The notes under the pieces: generated by a model
What the model saw: the letters and a program-made list of their open reading frames with translations, nothing else
The model's database searches: none
What the model was told of the DNA's origin: nothing
Source of the DNA: CAZTVF01 sp964616985
Lineage (GTDB): Bacteria > Planctomycetota > Phycisphaerae > SM23-33
Direction: 5' to 3'
Assembly: GCA_964616985.1 (NCBI GenBank)
Contig: CAZTVF010000006.1
Location: 1-64,000, forward strand
Length of the DNA stretch: 64,000 bases
Translations under genes and position numbers: made by a program
Part shown: positions 26,762-35,470 of the stretch, in pieces
How the letters are laid out: every line of letters begins with the position of its first letter
How positions within the stretch are numbered: position 1 is the stretch's first letter

Positions 26762-28149
26762 CAATCAATTTCCAATCCGTAGAACGACAGCATCGGCATC
26801 ACGCGGACCATGTCGCAGGGCACCATCTGCGGGATGCGCCCATAGCCGCCGTGAACGACGGCCTTGTCGCCCAGCGGCCTTCCCAGCCGCAGCAGCACGC
26901 GGTTGTTGCCGCAATACTGGACGGCCTCGAGGGGGACGATCCCGGCGGCGTCCTCGACGCGGAAGGGCGCCGAGCCGGGGTCGAAGCAATCGATGCGGCT
27001 GACGACGTTGGCGAAGGCGATCTCGACGACCGTGCCCGCGGCGTCGCGGTGGGCGCCGGTGGGCTCGGGCGCCAGATGCTCGATCGCCTGCCCGTACGCA
27101 GCGCCCAGGGCCATCCGCGCCGCCCGCTCGGCCAGCAGCGAGTTGCCGTACGGCGAGATGTGGATGGCGTCTGACAGCGGCAGGTCCAACGTGGGTACTA
27201 CGCTGACGCCCTTGATTCGGTGCGGCACGGCCCGCTGTGCCTGGCGGAGGAGCGTCCATCCGAGTTCGGGGTCCTCGCCCTGGGGCTTCTCCAGGTGGCG
27301 GCCGATCTGGACGGTCAGGACGTGGAGGTCGTCATTGTTCAGTGCCTTGCGCCAGGCCTCGACGGCGGCGATGAAGCGGTTCTCGTATGTCCGCGCGTTG
27401 ACGGGGGCGTTGTCGCTCTCGCCCTGGTACCACAGCACGCCTTTGACCTTGCCGCCGGCGGCGGCGACGGCGTTGACCATCACGTCGAAGAGGGGATGCT
27501 GGCCGGGCGTCGCGGGGTACCATGGGCTCAAAGCCGAGCCGCCCAGCGAGGTCTGGATCAGGCCGATGGGGAAATGCGTCTGGGCCTTCACCAGCCGCGC
27601 CCAGTGCAACCAGGGCGAGTGCCCCGGATTGGTCGCCTCCCGATTGGCCGGGTGAACCGTGTCGGTCGAGTCGTTCATCGGCTGCGTGGCCAGCGCCCAG
27701 CGGTGCGCGTTGTTGAACACGTGCACGCCCAGTTCCGGCGGATCGTAGCTGGGCCCGCGGCCGTAGCCGGCCGAGTTGCTCTGGCCGGCGATGATCCACA
27801 GGTCGCCCACGCCCAGCAGGTGGCGCATGTCGCCGCGCTGCGACCATTCGACCGCGTGGTTGGGCGGGCGGTAGTGCGTCTCGAGGCGGTACAGGCCGCC
27901 GGCCGGCACGCGGGGCAGCACGCCCGACCATGTGCCGTCGGCGTTGGTCTGGGCAGGCGTCCAGTTCAGGTGTGCAGCGACGGGCTCGCCGGTGGTCTCG
28001 TGCACAAGGCGAAGCTCGACCGCGCCGCCGGCGGTCGCTGTGCCCCATCGCCCGCTGACGGCGATGTCGGCCGCCCCGCCGGCGTCCTGCTGGAAGATCT
28101 GCCAATCGGTCGCGCCCCGGTCAATCACAACGCCGACGATGTCGGACAT
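26761..28149 (-). CDS. Sialate O-acetylesterase-family protein (SGNH)
   Basis: A 462-residue protein. Catalytic motifs: Ser in IIAGQSNSAGYGRG, the WYQGESDN loop, and Asp/His in LSDAIHIS. Family members remove O-acetyl groups from sialic acid or xylan-type sugars. No signal peptide is evident, which is unusual; cytoplasmic action or non-classical targeting cannot be resolved. AGGAG precedes ATG at 28149. Coupled to the HAD phosphatase by TGATG. Confidence 0.82.
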   Translation of the reverse strand: MSDIVGVVIDRGATDWQIFQQDAGGAADIAVSGRWGTATAGGAVELRLVHETTGEPVAAHLNWTPAQTNADGTWSGVLPRVPAGGLYRLETHYRPPNHAVEWSQRGDMRHLLGVGDLWIIAGQSNSAGYGRGPSYDPPELGVHVFNNAHRWALATQPMNDSTDTVHPANREATNPGHSPWLHWARLVKAQTHFPIGLIQTSLGGSALSPWYPATPGQHPLFDVMVNAVAAAGGKVKGVLWYQGESDNAPVNARTYENRFIAAVEAWRKALNNDDLHVLTVQIGRHLEKPQGEDPELGWTLLRQAQRAVPHRIKGVSVVPTLDLPLSDAIHISPYGNSLLAERAARMALGAAYGQAIEHLAPEPTGAHRDAAGTVVEIAFANVVSRIDCFDPGSAPFRVEDAAGIVPLEAVQYCGNNRVLLRLGRPLGDKAVVHGGYGRIPQMVPCDMVRVMPMLSFYGLEID

Positions 28150-28187
28150 GCCTTTTCTCCTGCTTGGGGTGGCGGGCTTCCTGCATG

Positions 28188-28213
28188 GGTGGCGGCCTTC
28201 CCAGGCCGCCACC
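28188..28213. repeat. Short palindrome GGTGGCGGCCTT/AGGCCGCCACC family, copy
   Basis: A near-perfect hairpin in the gap upstream of the acetylesterase. Similar hairpins occur at 36721-36744, 50126-50153 and 59152-59177, and shorter relatives near 28298-28323 and 33019-33058. Confidence 0.75.
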
Positions 28214-28252
28214 GAAGGAGTCCAAAGGCGCCACCGTCTCTACTCTATGAAG

Positions 28253-28280
28253 AAGCCCACGGATCGCGGTCCGTGGGCTT
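28253..28280 (-). terminator. Probable terminator of the DUF89 gene
   Basis: Perfect stem AAGCCCACGGA / TCCGTGGGCTT with a 6-nt loop, followed on the minus strand by CTTCTTC, 56 bases past the DUF89 stop. The T-run is weak. Confidence 0.6.
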
Positions 28281-28335
28281 TGGTTCGGTCGGCTGAGGCG
28301 GCGACCTTGAAAGGTCGCCACCCCAGATCAAAATC

Positions 28336-29397
28336 TCATGCCTTGGGTTCGTACCGGCAGACGCAGTCGTAGAGCTCGCCGCCGATCCGCTTGGCCACCA
28401 GGGGGTCCTTCAGCAGCGCGATCTTCATCGTATCGACAGTGAACTTGGCGTCGAAGTTGCTCTCGACCGCGCGGCCCTGGCCTTCGAGGATGATCAACTC
28501 GGCGTCGGCAGCGGCTTCGTTCAGCTCGTCGGACACCTGCGACAGGTCGATCAGCGGGATGTCGTTCCCAGTCGACACCACCTCGAACATGCCCGAGGCG
28601 ATCAGGGCCGTCAGGTCCTCATCGTCGGCCGCCAGGCGTTCGACCGTGGCGGCCGTCTCGTCGGCGGTCATGTCGTTGAGGCTGGGCACCTCGTTGGCGG
28701 CCAGGACGATCTTGGCGCCGCACAGGGCCAGCTCGCGGGCCAGGGGCATGACGCCCAGGATGAAGTCGCTGCCGGCGTTGTCGACGAAGATCAGGACCTT
28801 GCTCCACTTGCTGGGGGGCATGGCCGACAGCTCGGCGGCGAGCTTGTCGTAGTCATCCACTCGCCACGGGCGGGGCTTGGTGTTTTCGACGGCGGCCAGG
28901 AAGTTGCCCGGCTCGGCGGCCATGGCCATGGTGGCGGTGGCGCCGAGGTCGAAGATGTTGCCGGCGAAGACGCACTCGATCAGGTGCAGCCACTTGGGGG
29001 CCACATCCATGGAGTGCAGCTTGCGAACCACCTGCGGGTAGAGCTTGACGGCGGTGTTGTTCTCGCGGATCTTGATGTAGCCGAAGGGATCGTTGAGCGT
29101 GTTGCTCCGCAGCACCTTCTCGCGCAGGCGGCAGAGTTCGATGATGTCCAGCTTGCCGCCGGGCAGGGCGGCGGGGTTGGTCCGCAGTTCGGCGATGGCC
29201 TTGGTGAACTGCTCGCGGGCCGCGGCGAGGGCCTTGGTCACCTTTCGCCCGTACTGCATGGAGGCGTGCTTGAGCGTTTGTTCAAAGTGCCCGGCGAACA
29301 GGTCCAGCCAGTGGACGCGGGCGGGCTCGTCGGAGATCAGGTCCCAGTTGTGTGCAACGTAGCTTTTCGGATCGCTCAACAGACAGAAATGGCTCAT
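28336..29397 (-). CDS. DUF89 / ARMT1-like metal-dependent phosphatase
   Basis: A 353-residue protein. The family are Mn/Ni/Co-dependent damage-control phosphatases acting on phosphorylated or damaged metabolites (established for ARMT1, YMR027W and PANK4 domains). The signature D-N-A-G-S-D is in VLIFVDNAGSDFILGV, with ALCGAKIVLAANEVPSLNDMT and the C-terminal AELIILEGQGRAVESN as matching blocks. GGTGGG precedes ATG at 29397; a longer frame to 29520 is not supported. Confidence 0.8.
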   Translation of the reverse strand: MSHFCLLSDPKSYVAHNWDLISDEPARVHWLDLFAGHFEQTLKHASMQYGRKVTKALAAAREQFTKAIAELRTNPAALPGGKLDIIELCRLREKVLRSNTLNDPFGYIKIRENNTAVKLYPQVVRKLHSMDVAPKWLHLIECVFAGNIFDLGATATMAMAAEPGNFLAAVENTKPRPWRVDDYDKLAAELSAMPPSKWSKVLIFVDNAGSDFILGVMPLARELALCGAKIVLAANEVPSLNDMTADETAATVERLAADDEDLTALIASGMFEVVSTGNDIPLIDLSQVSDELNEAAADAELIILEGQGRAVESNFDAKFTVDTMKIALLKDPLVAKRIGGELYDCVCRYEPKA

Positions 29398-29529
29398 TTT
29401 CCCACCAACAAGAGTGACCAAAGGGTGCCATGCTGCTCGCCGTGTGAGAAGCATGCAGCGGGGGCATGCGGGCCCCACGAAGGTGCTGTCAAGTGACGCG
29501 GGCACAGGGGCAATCGACAATTCATGCTG

Positions 29530-31140
29530 CTATTGAACCTTTATCACGACCAAAGTCAAGTCATCAAATCGCGTTTGGATGCCGGCGAAGCGCCGCATCT
29601 CCCACAGGATATGCCGCGCGATGCCCTCGGCGTTCTGCCCCTGCGCGATCGCCGCCAGGGCCGACGACTCGATCCGCGCCCGCCCGAACGGCTCCTCGGC
29701 GTGGTTGATCGCGTCGGTCAGGCCGTCCGTGCAGGCCACGATCACGTCGTTGGGGTGCAGCGTGAAATGCTCGTGCCGCCAGTGTTCTCCCGGCGAAATC
29801 CCCAGGATTCCGCCGCCCGTCGTCAGGTGGCAGCACTGCCCGCCGCGGATGAGGATGGGCGGCACGTGGCCGGCGTTGGCGTAGGTCAGGCGGCGCGTCT
29901 TGTAGTCGATAACGCCGTAGAACATCGTGGCGAAGCTGCCGATCAGCGTGTCGGCGCACAGGTCGCGGTTCACGCGGTCCAGCACCGTCGACATGTCATA
30001 AATATTCATCGCGTGCGCCCGCAGCGATCCGCGGATCGACGCCATCAGCAGCGACGCCGGGATGCCCTTGCCCGCCACGTCGCAGATGGCCACGCCGTAA
30101 TTGTCCGGCGGCAGGTTGATGAAGTCGTAGAAATCGCCGCCCAGTTCGAAGCACGGCACGTACACCGCCCCGACCTCGAAGCCCGGGATCTTCGGCGCCT
30201 TGTCGGGCGTGAGGCGGCGCTGCACCTCCGACGCCGTCTTCAGCTGGCGCTTGATGTCGGCCGCGGCCAGGGCGTCCTGGTGAAGGCGGGCGTTGACGAT
30301 GGCGGCCGCCGCCTGCGTGGCGATCGACTGCAGCATGGCGATCTCGAACCAGTCGAAGACATGCACCTCGCCGGTATAGACGCGGATGACGCCCTCGGCC
30401 CGGCCCTTGTACGACAGCGGCGCGCACAGGGCGCTGACGATGCCTTCGCGTGCGGCCTCCTTGGGGTACAGCACGCGCGGGTCGGTGCGTTCGTCGGCGA
30501 TGTACACCGGCCGGCCCGTCGTGAGCACCTCCTGGTCGATCTTGCTCTGCGAGACCAGGATGCGGCCCTTGTTGAGATATTCGGAGGAGAAATTCGCCAC
30601 CGACTGGTTCACAAGCTCGGTGCGATCCTCGCTGAGCAGGCGGATGTTGCACGCCTTGGCCTTGAGCGACCGCACGACCGTGCGCGTCGCCAGGTCCAGC
30701 ACGGCCTGCAGGTCGCGCTGCGCGGCGAACTCGGCCGTCAGGGCGAACAGGGCGGCGAGCTCCTCGGTGCGCAGGCGCAGCTGCCGCTCGCCCTCGTGCA
30801 GCCGCTTGAGCAGGTCGGCCATCAGCTGCAGCAGCCCCTGCACCGACCCGTGCAGCGAGTGCTGGCCGTCGCTGGAGGCGTGGCCGAACATCCGCACGCG
30901 GCCGACGAGGTGGTCGTCGATCACGATGGGCACGTCCCACTCCTGGGCCTTGCTGCCGCCGGCGGCAACGTCGGTGGCCACGGCGGCGTCGGCGGCCTTG
31001 AAACGATCGAGAACGGGCGAGCCGTCGGGCCGGCAGATATGGACGCGCGCGCCGGCGGCATTGCAGAATGTCTCCTGCAACTGCCCCAGCGTCACGAGGT
31101 CGATGTAGTCAGTCAGCTTGGACACGGATACTTCCTTCAT
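29530..31140 (-). CDS. RsbU-type protein phosphatase with PocR and GAF sensory domains
   Basis: A 536-residue protein. Residues ~10-155 resemble a PocR sensory domain (LGQLQETFCNAAGARVHICRPDGSPV). Residues ~190-330 are a GAF domain (TRTVVRSLKAKACNIRLL ... VLYPKEAAREGI). From ~345 there is a SpoIIE/PP2C catalytic domain with Mn2+ ligands in ELGGDFYDFINLPPDNYGVAI and DVAGKGIPASLLMASIRG, and the late NDVIVACTDGLTDAIN. Such proteins dephosphorylate anti-anti-sigma factors, releasing stress sigma factors; no partner is in the window. The start is uncertain: ATG at 31140 has no clear ribosome site, whereas a GTG at 31125 follows AAGGAAG. Confidence 0.88.
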   Translation of the reverse strand: MKEVSVSKLTDYIDLVTLGQLQETFCNAAGARVHICRPDGSPVLDRFKAADAAVATDVAAGGSKAQEWDVPIVIDDHLVGRVRMFGHASSDGQHSLHGSVQGLLQLMADLLKRLHEGERQLRLRTEELAALFALTAEFAAQRDLQAVLDLATRTVVRSLKAKACNIRLLSEDRTELVNQSVANFSSEYLNKGRILVSQSKIDQEVLTTGRPVYIADERTDPRVLYPKEAAREGIVSALCAPLSYKGRAEGVIRVYTGEVHVFDWFEIAMLQSIATQAAAAIVNARLHQDALAAADIKRQLKTASEVQRRLTPDKAPKIPGFEVGAVYVPCFELGGDFYDFINLPPDNYGVAICDVAGKGIPASLLMASIRGSLRAHAMNIYDMSTVLDRVNRDLCADTLIGSFATMFYGVIDYKTRRLTYANAGHVPPILIRGGQCCHLTTGGGILGISPGEHWRHEHFTLHPNDVIVACTDGLTDAINHAEEPFGRARIESSALAAIAQGQNAEGIARHILWEMRRFAGIQTRFDDLTLVVIKVQ

Positions 31141-31304
31141 TTCAGAATGGGAATCTTACCCTATCGCGAGTCAATCGGCGCGGCGATTTCTTGTGCGGGC
31201 GTGAAAAGGCGGGCTTTCTCATTTCCGACGCCGCGCAGGATGGGATATTGCACGTTCTGGCGGGAGATCGTAGAGTTACCGCCAAAGCCCGAAAGGAATC
31301 TTCA

Positions 31305-32519
31305 ATGCCGAAATCCAGTGCCCCCTCGAAGTTGTCGTCCGGCCAGGCCCAGCAGGTCGTTCAGCGCCTGTGCCGTTTCAATATCGAAGTGCCTTCGTGG
31401 GGCTACGCCAACACGGGGACGCGATTCGGAAAATTCACCCAGGCCGCCGCGGCTGTCGATCTCGATGAGAAGCTCCAGGACGCGGGCGTGACCCACGAGT
31501 ACACGGGCGTGACGCCCGACGTGGCCGTGCACGTGCTGTGGGATTTCCCCACGGGCTTCGACCCGGCCGTCGTCAAGCTGGCCGCAAAATACGGCGTGAA
31601 GATCGGCGCGATCAATCCCAACGTCTTCCAGGACCAGTGCTATAAGTTCGGCTCGGTTACCAACCGTGACGCCGCCATCCGCGCCAAGGCGGTGGGGCAC
31701 GTGCTGGACTCCGTCGAGATCGGCCGCGCGACCGGCAGCCGCTACCTCTCCCTGTGGTTCGCCGACGGCGCGAACTACCCCGGGCAGGCCGACATCCGCC
31801 AGCGCAAGGCCTTCGCCGCCGCCGCCCTGCAGAAGGTGCACGCGGCCTTGCCCAGGAAGATGACGATGCTCTTGGAGTACAAGCCCTTCGAGCCGGCCGC
31901 CTACTTCACCGACTTCTTCGACTGGGGCGCCAGCTACATCCTGTGCAAGTCCTGCGGCCCGCGGGCGAAGGTGCTGGTGGATACCGGCCACCACCTGCCC
32001 GGCTGCAACATCGAGCAGATCGTGGCGTGGCTGATCGACGAGGAGATGCTGGGCGGCTTCCATTTCAACGACCGCAAGTTCGCCGATGACGACCTGATGA
32101 CCGGCACGATCGACCCGTACCAGGCGTTTCGCATCTTCAACGAGATCGCGGCCGAGGAGTGGCGGACGGGCAAGGACCTGCAGATCGCGTACATGATCGA
32201 CCAGTCGCACAACATCGAGCCCAAGATCCAGGCGATGATCCAGACCGTCTGCCGCGTGCAGGAGACGTTCGCCAAGGCCTTGTGCGTGGACCGCAAGGCG
32301 TTGGCGGCCGCCCAGGCCAGCGAGGACGTGATCGCGGCGGAGCGCGTGCTGCACGCCGCGTTCAACACCGACGTGGCGCCGCTGCTGGCGGCTGCGAGAA
32401 AGAAGCTCGGCGTGCCCGCCGACCCGCTCGAGGCTTTCCGCCAAAGCGGCTACGAGGCCCGCATCGCCAAGGAACGCACGGACAAACACGGCAAGGGCGA
32501 GGGGACGAGATACGCGTAA
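31305..32519 (+). CDS. rhaI: L-rhamnose isomerase (TIM-barrel sugar isomerase)
   Basis: A 404-residue cytoplasmic enzyme, matching the non-E. coli rhamnose isomerase branch, which interconverts L-rhamnose and L-rhamnulose. Metal-site residues of the xylose-isomerase-like barrel are visible: Glu in MLLEYKPFEP, Asp in KVLVDTGHH, His in GGFHFND, and Asp/Lys in NDRKFADDD. AAGGAA precedes the ATG at 31305; the frame extends upstream but without a ribosome site. No rhamnulokinase or aldolase is in the window. Specificity for rhamnose over other 6-deoxysugars is inferred from overall resemblance. Confidence 0.82.
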   Translation: MPKSSAPSKLSSGQAQQVVQRLCRFNIEVPSWGYANTGTRFGKFTQAAAAVDLDEKLQDAGVTHEYTGVTPDVAVHVLWDFPTGFDPAVVKLAAKYGVKIGAINPNVFQDQCYKFGSVTNRDAAIRAKAVGHVLDSVEIGRATGSRYLSLWFADGANYPGQADIRQRKAFAAAALQKVHAALPRKMTMLLEYKPFEPAAYFTDFFDWGASYILCKSCGPRAKVLVDTGHHLPGCNIEQIVAWLIDEEMLGGFHFNDRKFADDDLMTGTIDPYQAFRIFNEIAAEEWRTGKDLQIAYMIDQSHNIEPKIQAMIQTVCRVQETFAKALCVDRKALAAAQASEDVIAAERVLHAAFNTDVAPLLAAARKKLGVPADPLEAFRQSGYEARIAKERTDKHGKGEGTRYA

Positions 32520-32671
32520 GTTTCGGCATCGTCCGAGCGGGGGTTTTGCCGCAGAGCTCGCAGAGAACGCGGAGAGAAGAAGAACGGCAAATGCGCTGCA
32601 TGCTGGAGTTGGAGGCCCCACCGGGGCTTCTGGTCGGCATCACATTGCGCATCCATGAATGGGAGAATTGC

Positions 32672-32995
32672 ATGTCAGAGGACACAGCGAGAGCGTTTGT
32701 TCTTCTGCAGGTGGTTCTATGGCTCATGATTGCCGTCGCCATCTGGCGATCGTACCGTCGGACAAAGCTCCGGGCCTTCCTTGTTCTGGGGGTGGCGGTT
32801 GTTGGCTGGCCGCTGATCGTGCTGGGTATCGGGATGGCATTCCATCACATCGAATGGGCCTGCGACCGCCTCTGGAGCATTCCGCCATTGGTATCGCGGG
32901 CGTGGTTTGAGAAGATTGCCGATCTGACCGGCCAAGCCTTGGTCGCAATTGGATTCAGCGCGATGGCATATTCATTCCGCCCAGATACGGCCTGA
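32672..32995 (+). CDS. Small integral membrane protein of unknown function
   Basis: 107 residues with three predicted membrane segments: AFVLLQVVLWLMIAVAI, AFLVLGVAVVGWPLIVL and AGQALVAIGFSAMAYSF (the last less hydrophobic). GGGAGAATTGC precedes the ATG at 32672. The frame stays open back into the rhamnose isomerase gene, but that part is out of frame with the real gene and not coding. No family recognised. Confidence 0.55.
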   Translation: MSEDTARAFVLLQVVLWLMIAVAIWRSYRRTKLRAFLVLGVAVVGWPLIVLGIGMAFHHIEWACDRLWSIPPLVSRAWFEKIADLTGQALVAIGFSAMAYSFRPDTA

Positions 32996-33018
32996 CCGAC
33001 GCATAGAATCGTAGACCG

Positions 33019-33058
33019 AAACACACGTGGCGACCTGGATGGGTCGCCACGTGTGTTT
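33019..33058. terminator. 17-bp perfect hairpin between convergent genes (bidirectional terminator or repeat)
   Basis: AAACACACGTGGCGACC and its exact complement flank a 6-nt loop; the ends are A- and T-rich, suiting termination on both strands. It sits between the small membrane protein and the convergent acetylesterase, and its GTGGCGACC core resembles the GTGGCGGCC palindrome family. Confidence 0.65.
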
Positions 33059-33100
33059 CAAAACTTGTCACCTGAAAGAATACGTCGTTCATTTAGGTGC

Positions 33101-33121
33101 ATGGGTCACTGAAGTGACCAT
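33101..33121. repeat. Palindrome ATGGGTCACTGAAGTGACC family, copy 1
   Basis: GGTCACTTCAGTGACC-type perfect palindrome with ATG/CAT borders; an identical copy is at 42692-42714. Confidence 0.7.
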
Positions 33122-33133
33122 GCCGGGTGCAAC

Positions 33134-35017
33134 TCACGCCTCGAGCGGTTTGATTATGGGCAGCGTGTAGGCGCCGTCGCCCTTGGCGAGGGTGGCCTTG
33201 GAGATGCCCAGGCGTTCGAGGCGGAAGAAGATGCCCCACGCCTGGCCGTTGTTGGAACTCATCGCCACCACCACCTGGTGCTTGCCGGGCGCTGCCTTCC
33301 ACGCCACGCACGCATCGGTCGGCGCGGCGGGGTTGATGCCCGCGGGGTCCTGGTACTTCAGCTTGCCGTCGATCCACATCTTCACCGGCCCGTCGTAGCC
33401 CATCTGTGCCGACAGCTTCATCTTCTCCGGCACAGAGACCTCGTACGCGAACCATATCAGCGCGTCCTGCGGCGCGATCTTGCCCAGTTCGACGTGACGG
33501 TCGCAGAACTGGCCCGGGAACACCCGCGGCGTCAGCTTGAGCGACTTGAGGCTGCGGGGCAGCGTGAGCTTCTTGAGCTTGCCGGCCGACGGCATCAGCG
33601 GGCTCACCGACACGTTCGTGCCGAACGGCGTCATCGCGCGGGGCTCGCCCATCGCCAGCGGGCCCATCACCGGCAGCGAGCGGCCGGAGGAGTCGACGAT
33701 ATTGCAGTACGGGTCCAGGCCCGGGCCGTAGGAGATCTCGCGGGTGTGCAGGTCGGCGGCGGGGCAGGAGGTGCGGAGGATGACCCGCTTGCCGTCAAGC
33801 TTGATGCGGTAGACGCACGTGGGGCCGCCGCTCTGGCTGACCAGGAAGCCCGCGGGGCGGCCGGGAGCGGTCAACTCGCCGCTGACGTTCTTGTACGTGA
33901 TGACGATGTTGCCGTTGGCGCTGATCGGATCGGTCTCGATGGTGATCTTGTCCAGTTCGATCGGCGGCATGCCCATCTTGGGGCCGAACTTCAGGTAGCA
34001 CATCGCGTCGGCCAGGCGGCGGCCAAGGACGTTCTGGCTGGCGCCGCTGATGTGGATGAGGTCGTCCAGCTCGAGATCGATGGCGGGCACGGTCGCCAGG
34101 CCCGGGATGATGGCGGCCATGCGGCGCTGCTGGTCCTGGACGCTGTTCCACGGCCGCTCGTTGCCGCCCATGTTCACCACGCGCGAGATCTGCACGGTGG
34201 CGATGGGCAAGCGGGGGTCGCGGAAGTCCTTGCGGAAGGCGCGGACGAGGTCCTTCATCCGCTGCGTGAACAGCGGGGCGGCGTCGTTGTTGGCGTCCGA
34301 GCAGCCCTGGTACCACACGATGCCGGCCACGCGCGAGCCGTTCTTCCTGAAGCGGCGGTAGGTCGCGCCGTACAGGCTGCCGCCGCCGAGGTTCTTGAGC
34401 TTGGGGCTCCACTGCGACATGCTCGTGCCGCCATGGCCGCACGCGATGAGGCCCTGCGGCACGCCGGTGCGGCGGAGCATCTCGTGGCCGAAGCCCAGGC
34501 CCGGGCACACGCCCACGTGCTGCACCTTCGGCGGGGGCTTGGGGCCGTCGGGGCCGGTGTGAACCACGTCCACCGCGCAGCTCAGCTGGTGGATGGGCTC
34601 GGCCGCCACGTTCCACGTGTCGGTCATGTAGAACGCGCGGACGTTCTTGTTGGGCTTGAGCGCCTCCGACAGCCTACCCACGCCCTGCATGTTCGACTGG
34701 CCGCCCAGGATCCACACGTCGCCGACCAGCACGTCGCTGACCTTGTGCGACTCGACGACGCGGCCGTCCTGAACGCGCTGCAGTTCGACATCGTACGGGC
34801 CGCCGGCGGGCAGGCCCTTGATGACGGCCTGGAACTTGCGGCCGGTGGCCTTGCCGACCCTGGCCGCGGCGAAGCCGGTTACGGCCTTGCCGTTCTGCGT
34901 GATCCGTGCGGTGATGGCGCCCGAGCCGCCGCACTCGCCGGTGATGACTGCCTCGCTGACATTGCGCCCGTTGCGCTGAAGCACCATGTGCTCGAACAAG
35001 CCCGTCGTGATATTCAT
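33134..35017 (-). CDS. Sialate O-acetylesterase-like protein with C-terminal beta-sandwich domain
   Basis: A 627-residue protein. An N-terminal beta module (MVLQRNGRNVSEAVITGECGG) precedes an SGNH domain: Ser in LGGQSNMQGVG, WYQGCSDAN in the third block, and Asp/His in LDDLIHISG. The Cys replacing the usual Glu in W-Y-Q-G-E-S is a departure from canonical family members. The C-terminal ~170 residues hold a beta-sandwich likely to bind carbohydrate. AAGGAA precedes ATG at 35017 and no signal peptide is seen. It resembles domain-rich acetylesterases of planctomycetes. Confidence 0.78.
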   Translation of the reverse strand: MNITTGLFEHMVLQRNGRNVSEAVITGECGGSGAITARITQNGKAVTGFAAARVGKATGRKFQAVIKGLPAGGPYDVELQRVQDGRVVESHKVSDVLVGDVWILGGQSNMQGVGRLSEALKPNKNVRAFYMTDTWNVAAEPIHQLSCAVDVVHTGPDGPKPPPKVQHVGVCPGLGFGHEMLRRTGVPQGLIACGHGGTSMSQWSPKLKNLGGGSLYGATYRRFRKNGSRVAGIVWYQGCSDANNDAAPLFTQRMKDLVRAFRKDFRDPRLPIATVQISRVVNMGGNERPWNSVQDQQRRMAAIIPGLATVPAIDLELDDLIHISGASQNVLGRRLADAMCYLKFGPKMGMPPIELDKITIETDPISANGNIVITYKNVSGELTAPGRPAGFLVSQSGGPTCVYRIKLDGKRVILRTSCPAADLHTREISYGPGLDPYCNIVDSSGRSLPVMGPLAMGEPRAMTPFGTNVSVSPLMPSAGKLKKLTLPRSLKSLKLTPRVFPGQFCDRHVELGKIAPQDALIWFAYEVSVPEKMKLSAQMGYDGPVKMWIDGKLKYQDPAGINPAAPTDACVAWKAAPGKHQVVVAMSSNNGQAWGIFFRLERLGISKATLAKGDGAYTLPIIKPLEA

Positions 35018-35470
35018 CGCTATTCCTTTAAGATCGTGTTTCAATGGCGGCCGACGCCGCCCCATCCTGTAATGCGGAAATGATAATCGGGTTTCTTTCT
35101 GAATCCCATCAATCCCTGAATCATCCTCTCTTTCGTGAGCTGGAGAAAGTAGTGAGTAGAAAGGAGAAATTCGGCTGACGCCTGCACCAAGGCCCTGGCC
35201 ACAGCTGTTCTCTTGGCTTCTCCCGCAGTGTACTTCATAATCGCTACTTTCTGAGCTACGCAAGAAGATGACCATCGTGCATCTCCCGCTGGAAAAGAAT
35301 ATCGCTCACTCTCATTCCGACTGGCGGTGGCCTCCATCATCGGATTCCAGGAATCGAAGTCACTCTTCTCAATCCAGGTAATCCCAGAAATCATCCGATA
35401 ATCCCGCTCTCCCTTCTTCTCGCAACTCCGCGGTATCCCCAATGCGCAAACGATCCGTTACAATGCCCTG
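35018..35470. other. 450-bp AT-richer gap, no supported gene
   Basis: A single minus-strand frame (35041-35442) is open but its product (KYTAGEAKRTAVARALVQAS ... ) matches no family I know and lacks a good ribosome site. Base composition is clearly lower in G+C than the neighbours. A small gene cannot be excluded. Confidence 0.4.

Noticed and set aside
32159..32671. N-terminal extension of the small membrane protein into the rhamnose isomerase gene
   Set aside because: It is a different frame of the isomerase with Arg/Gly-rich translation; the ribosome site at 32661-32671 marks the true start at 32672.
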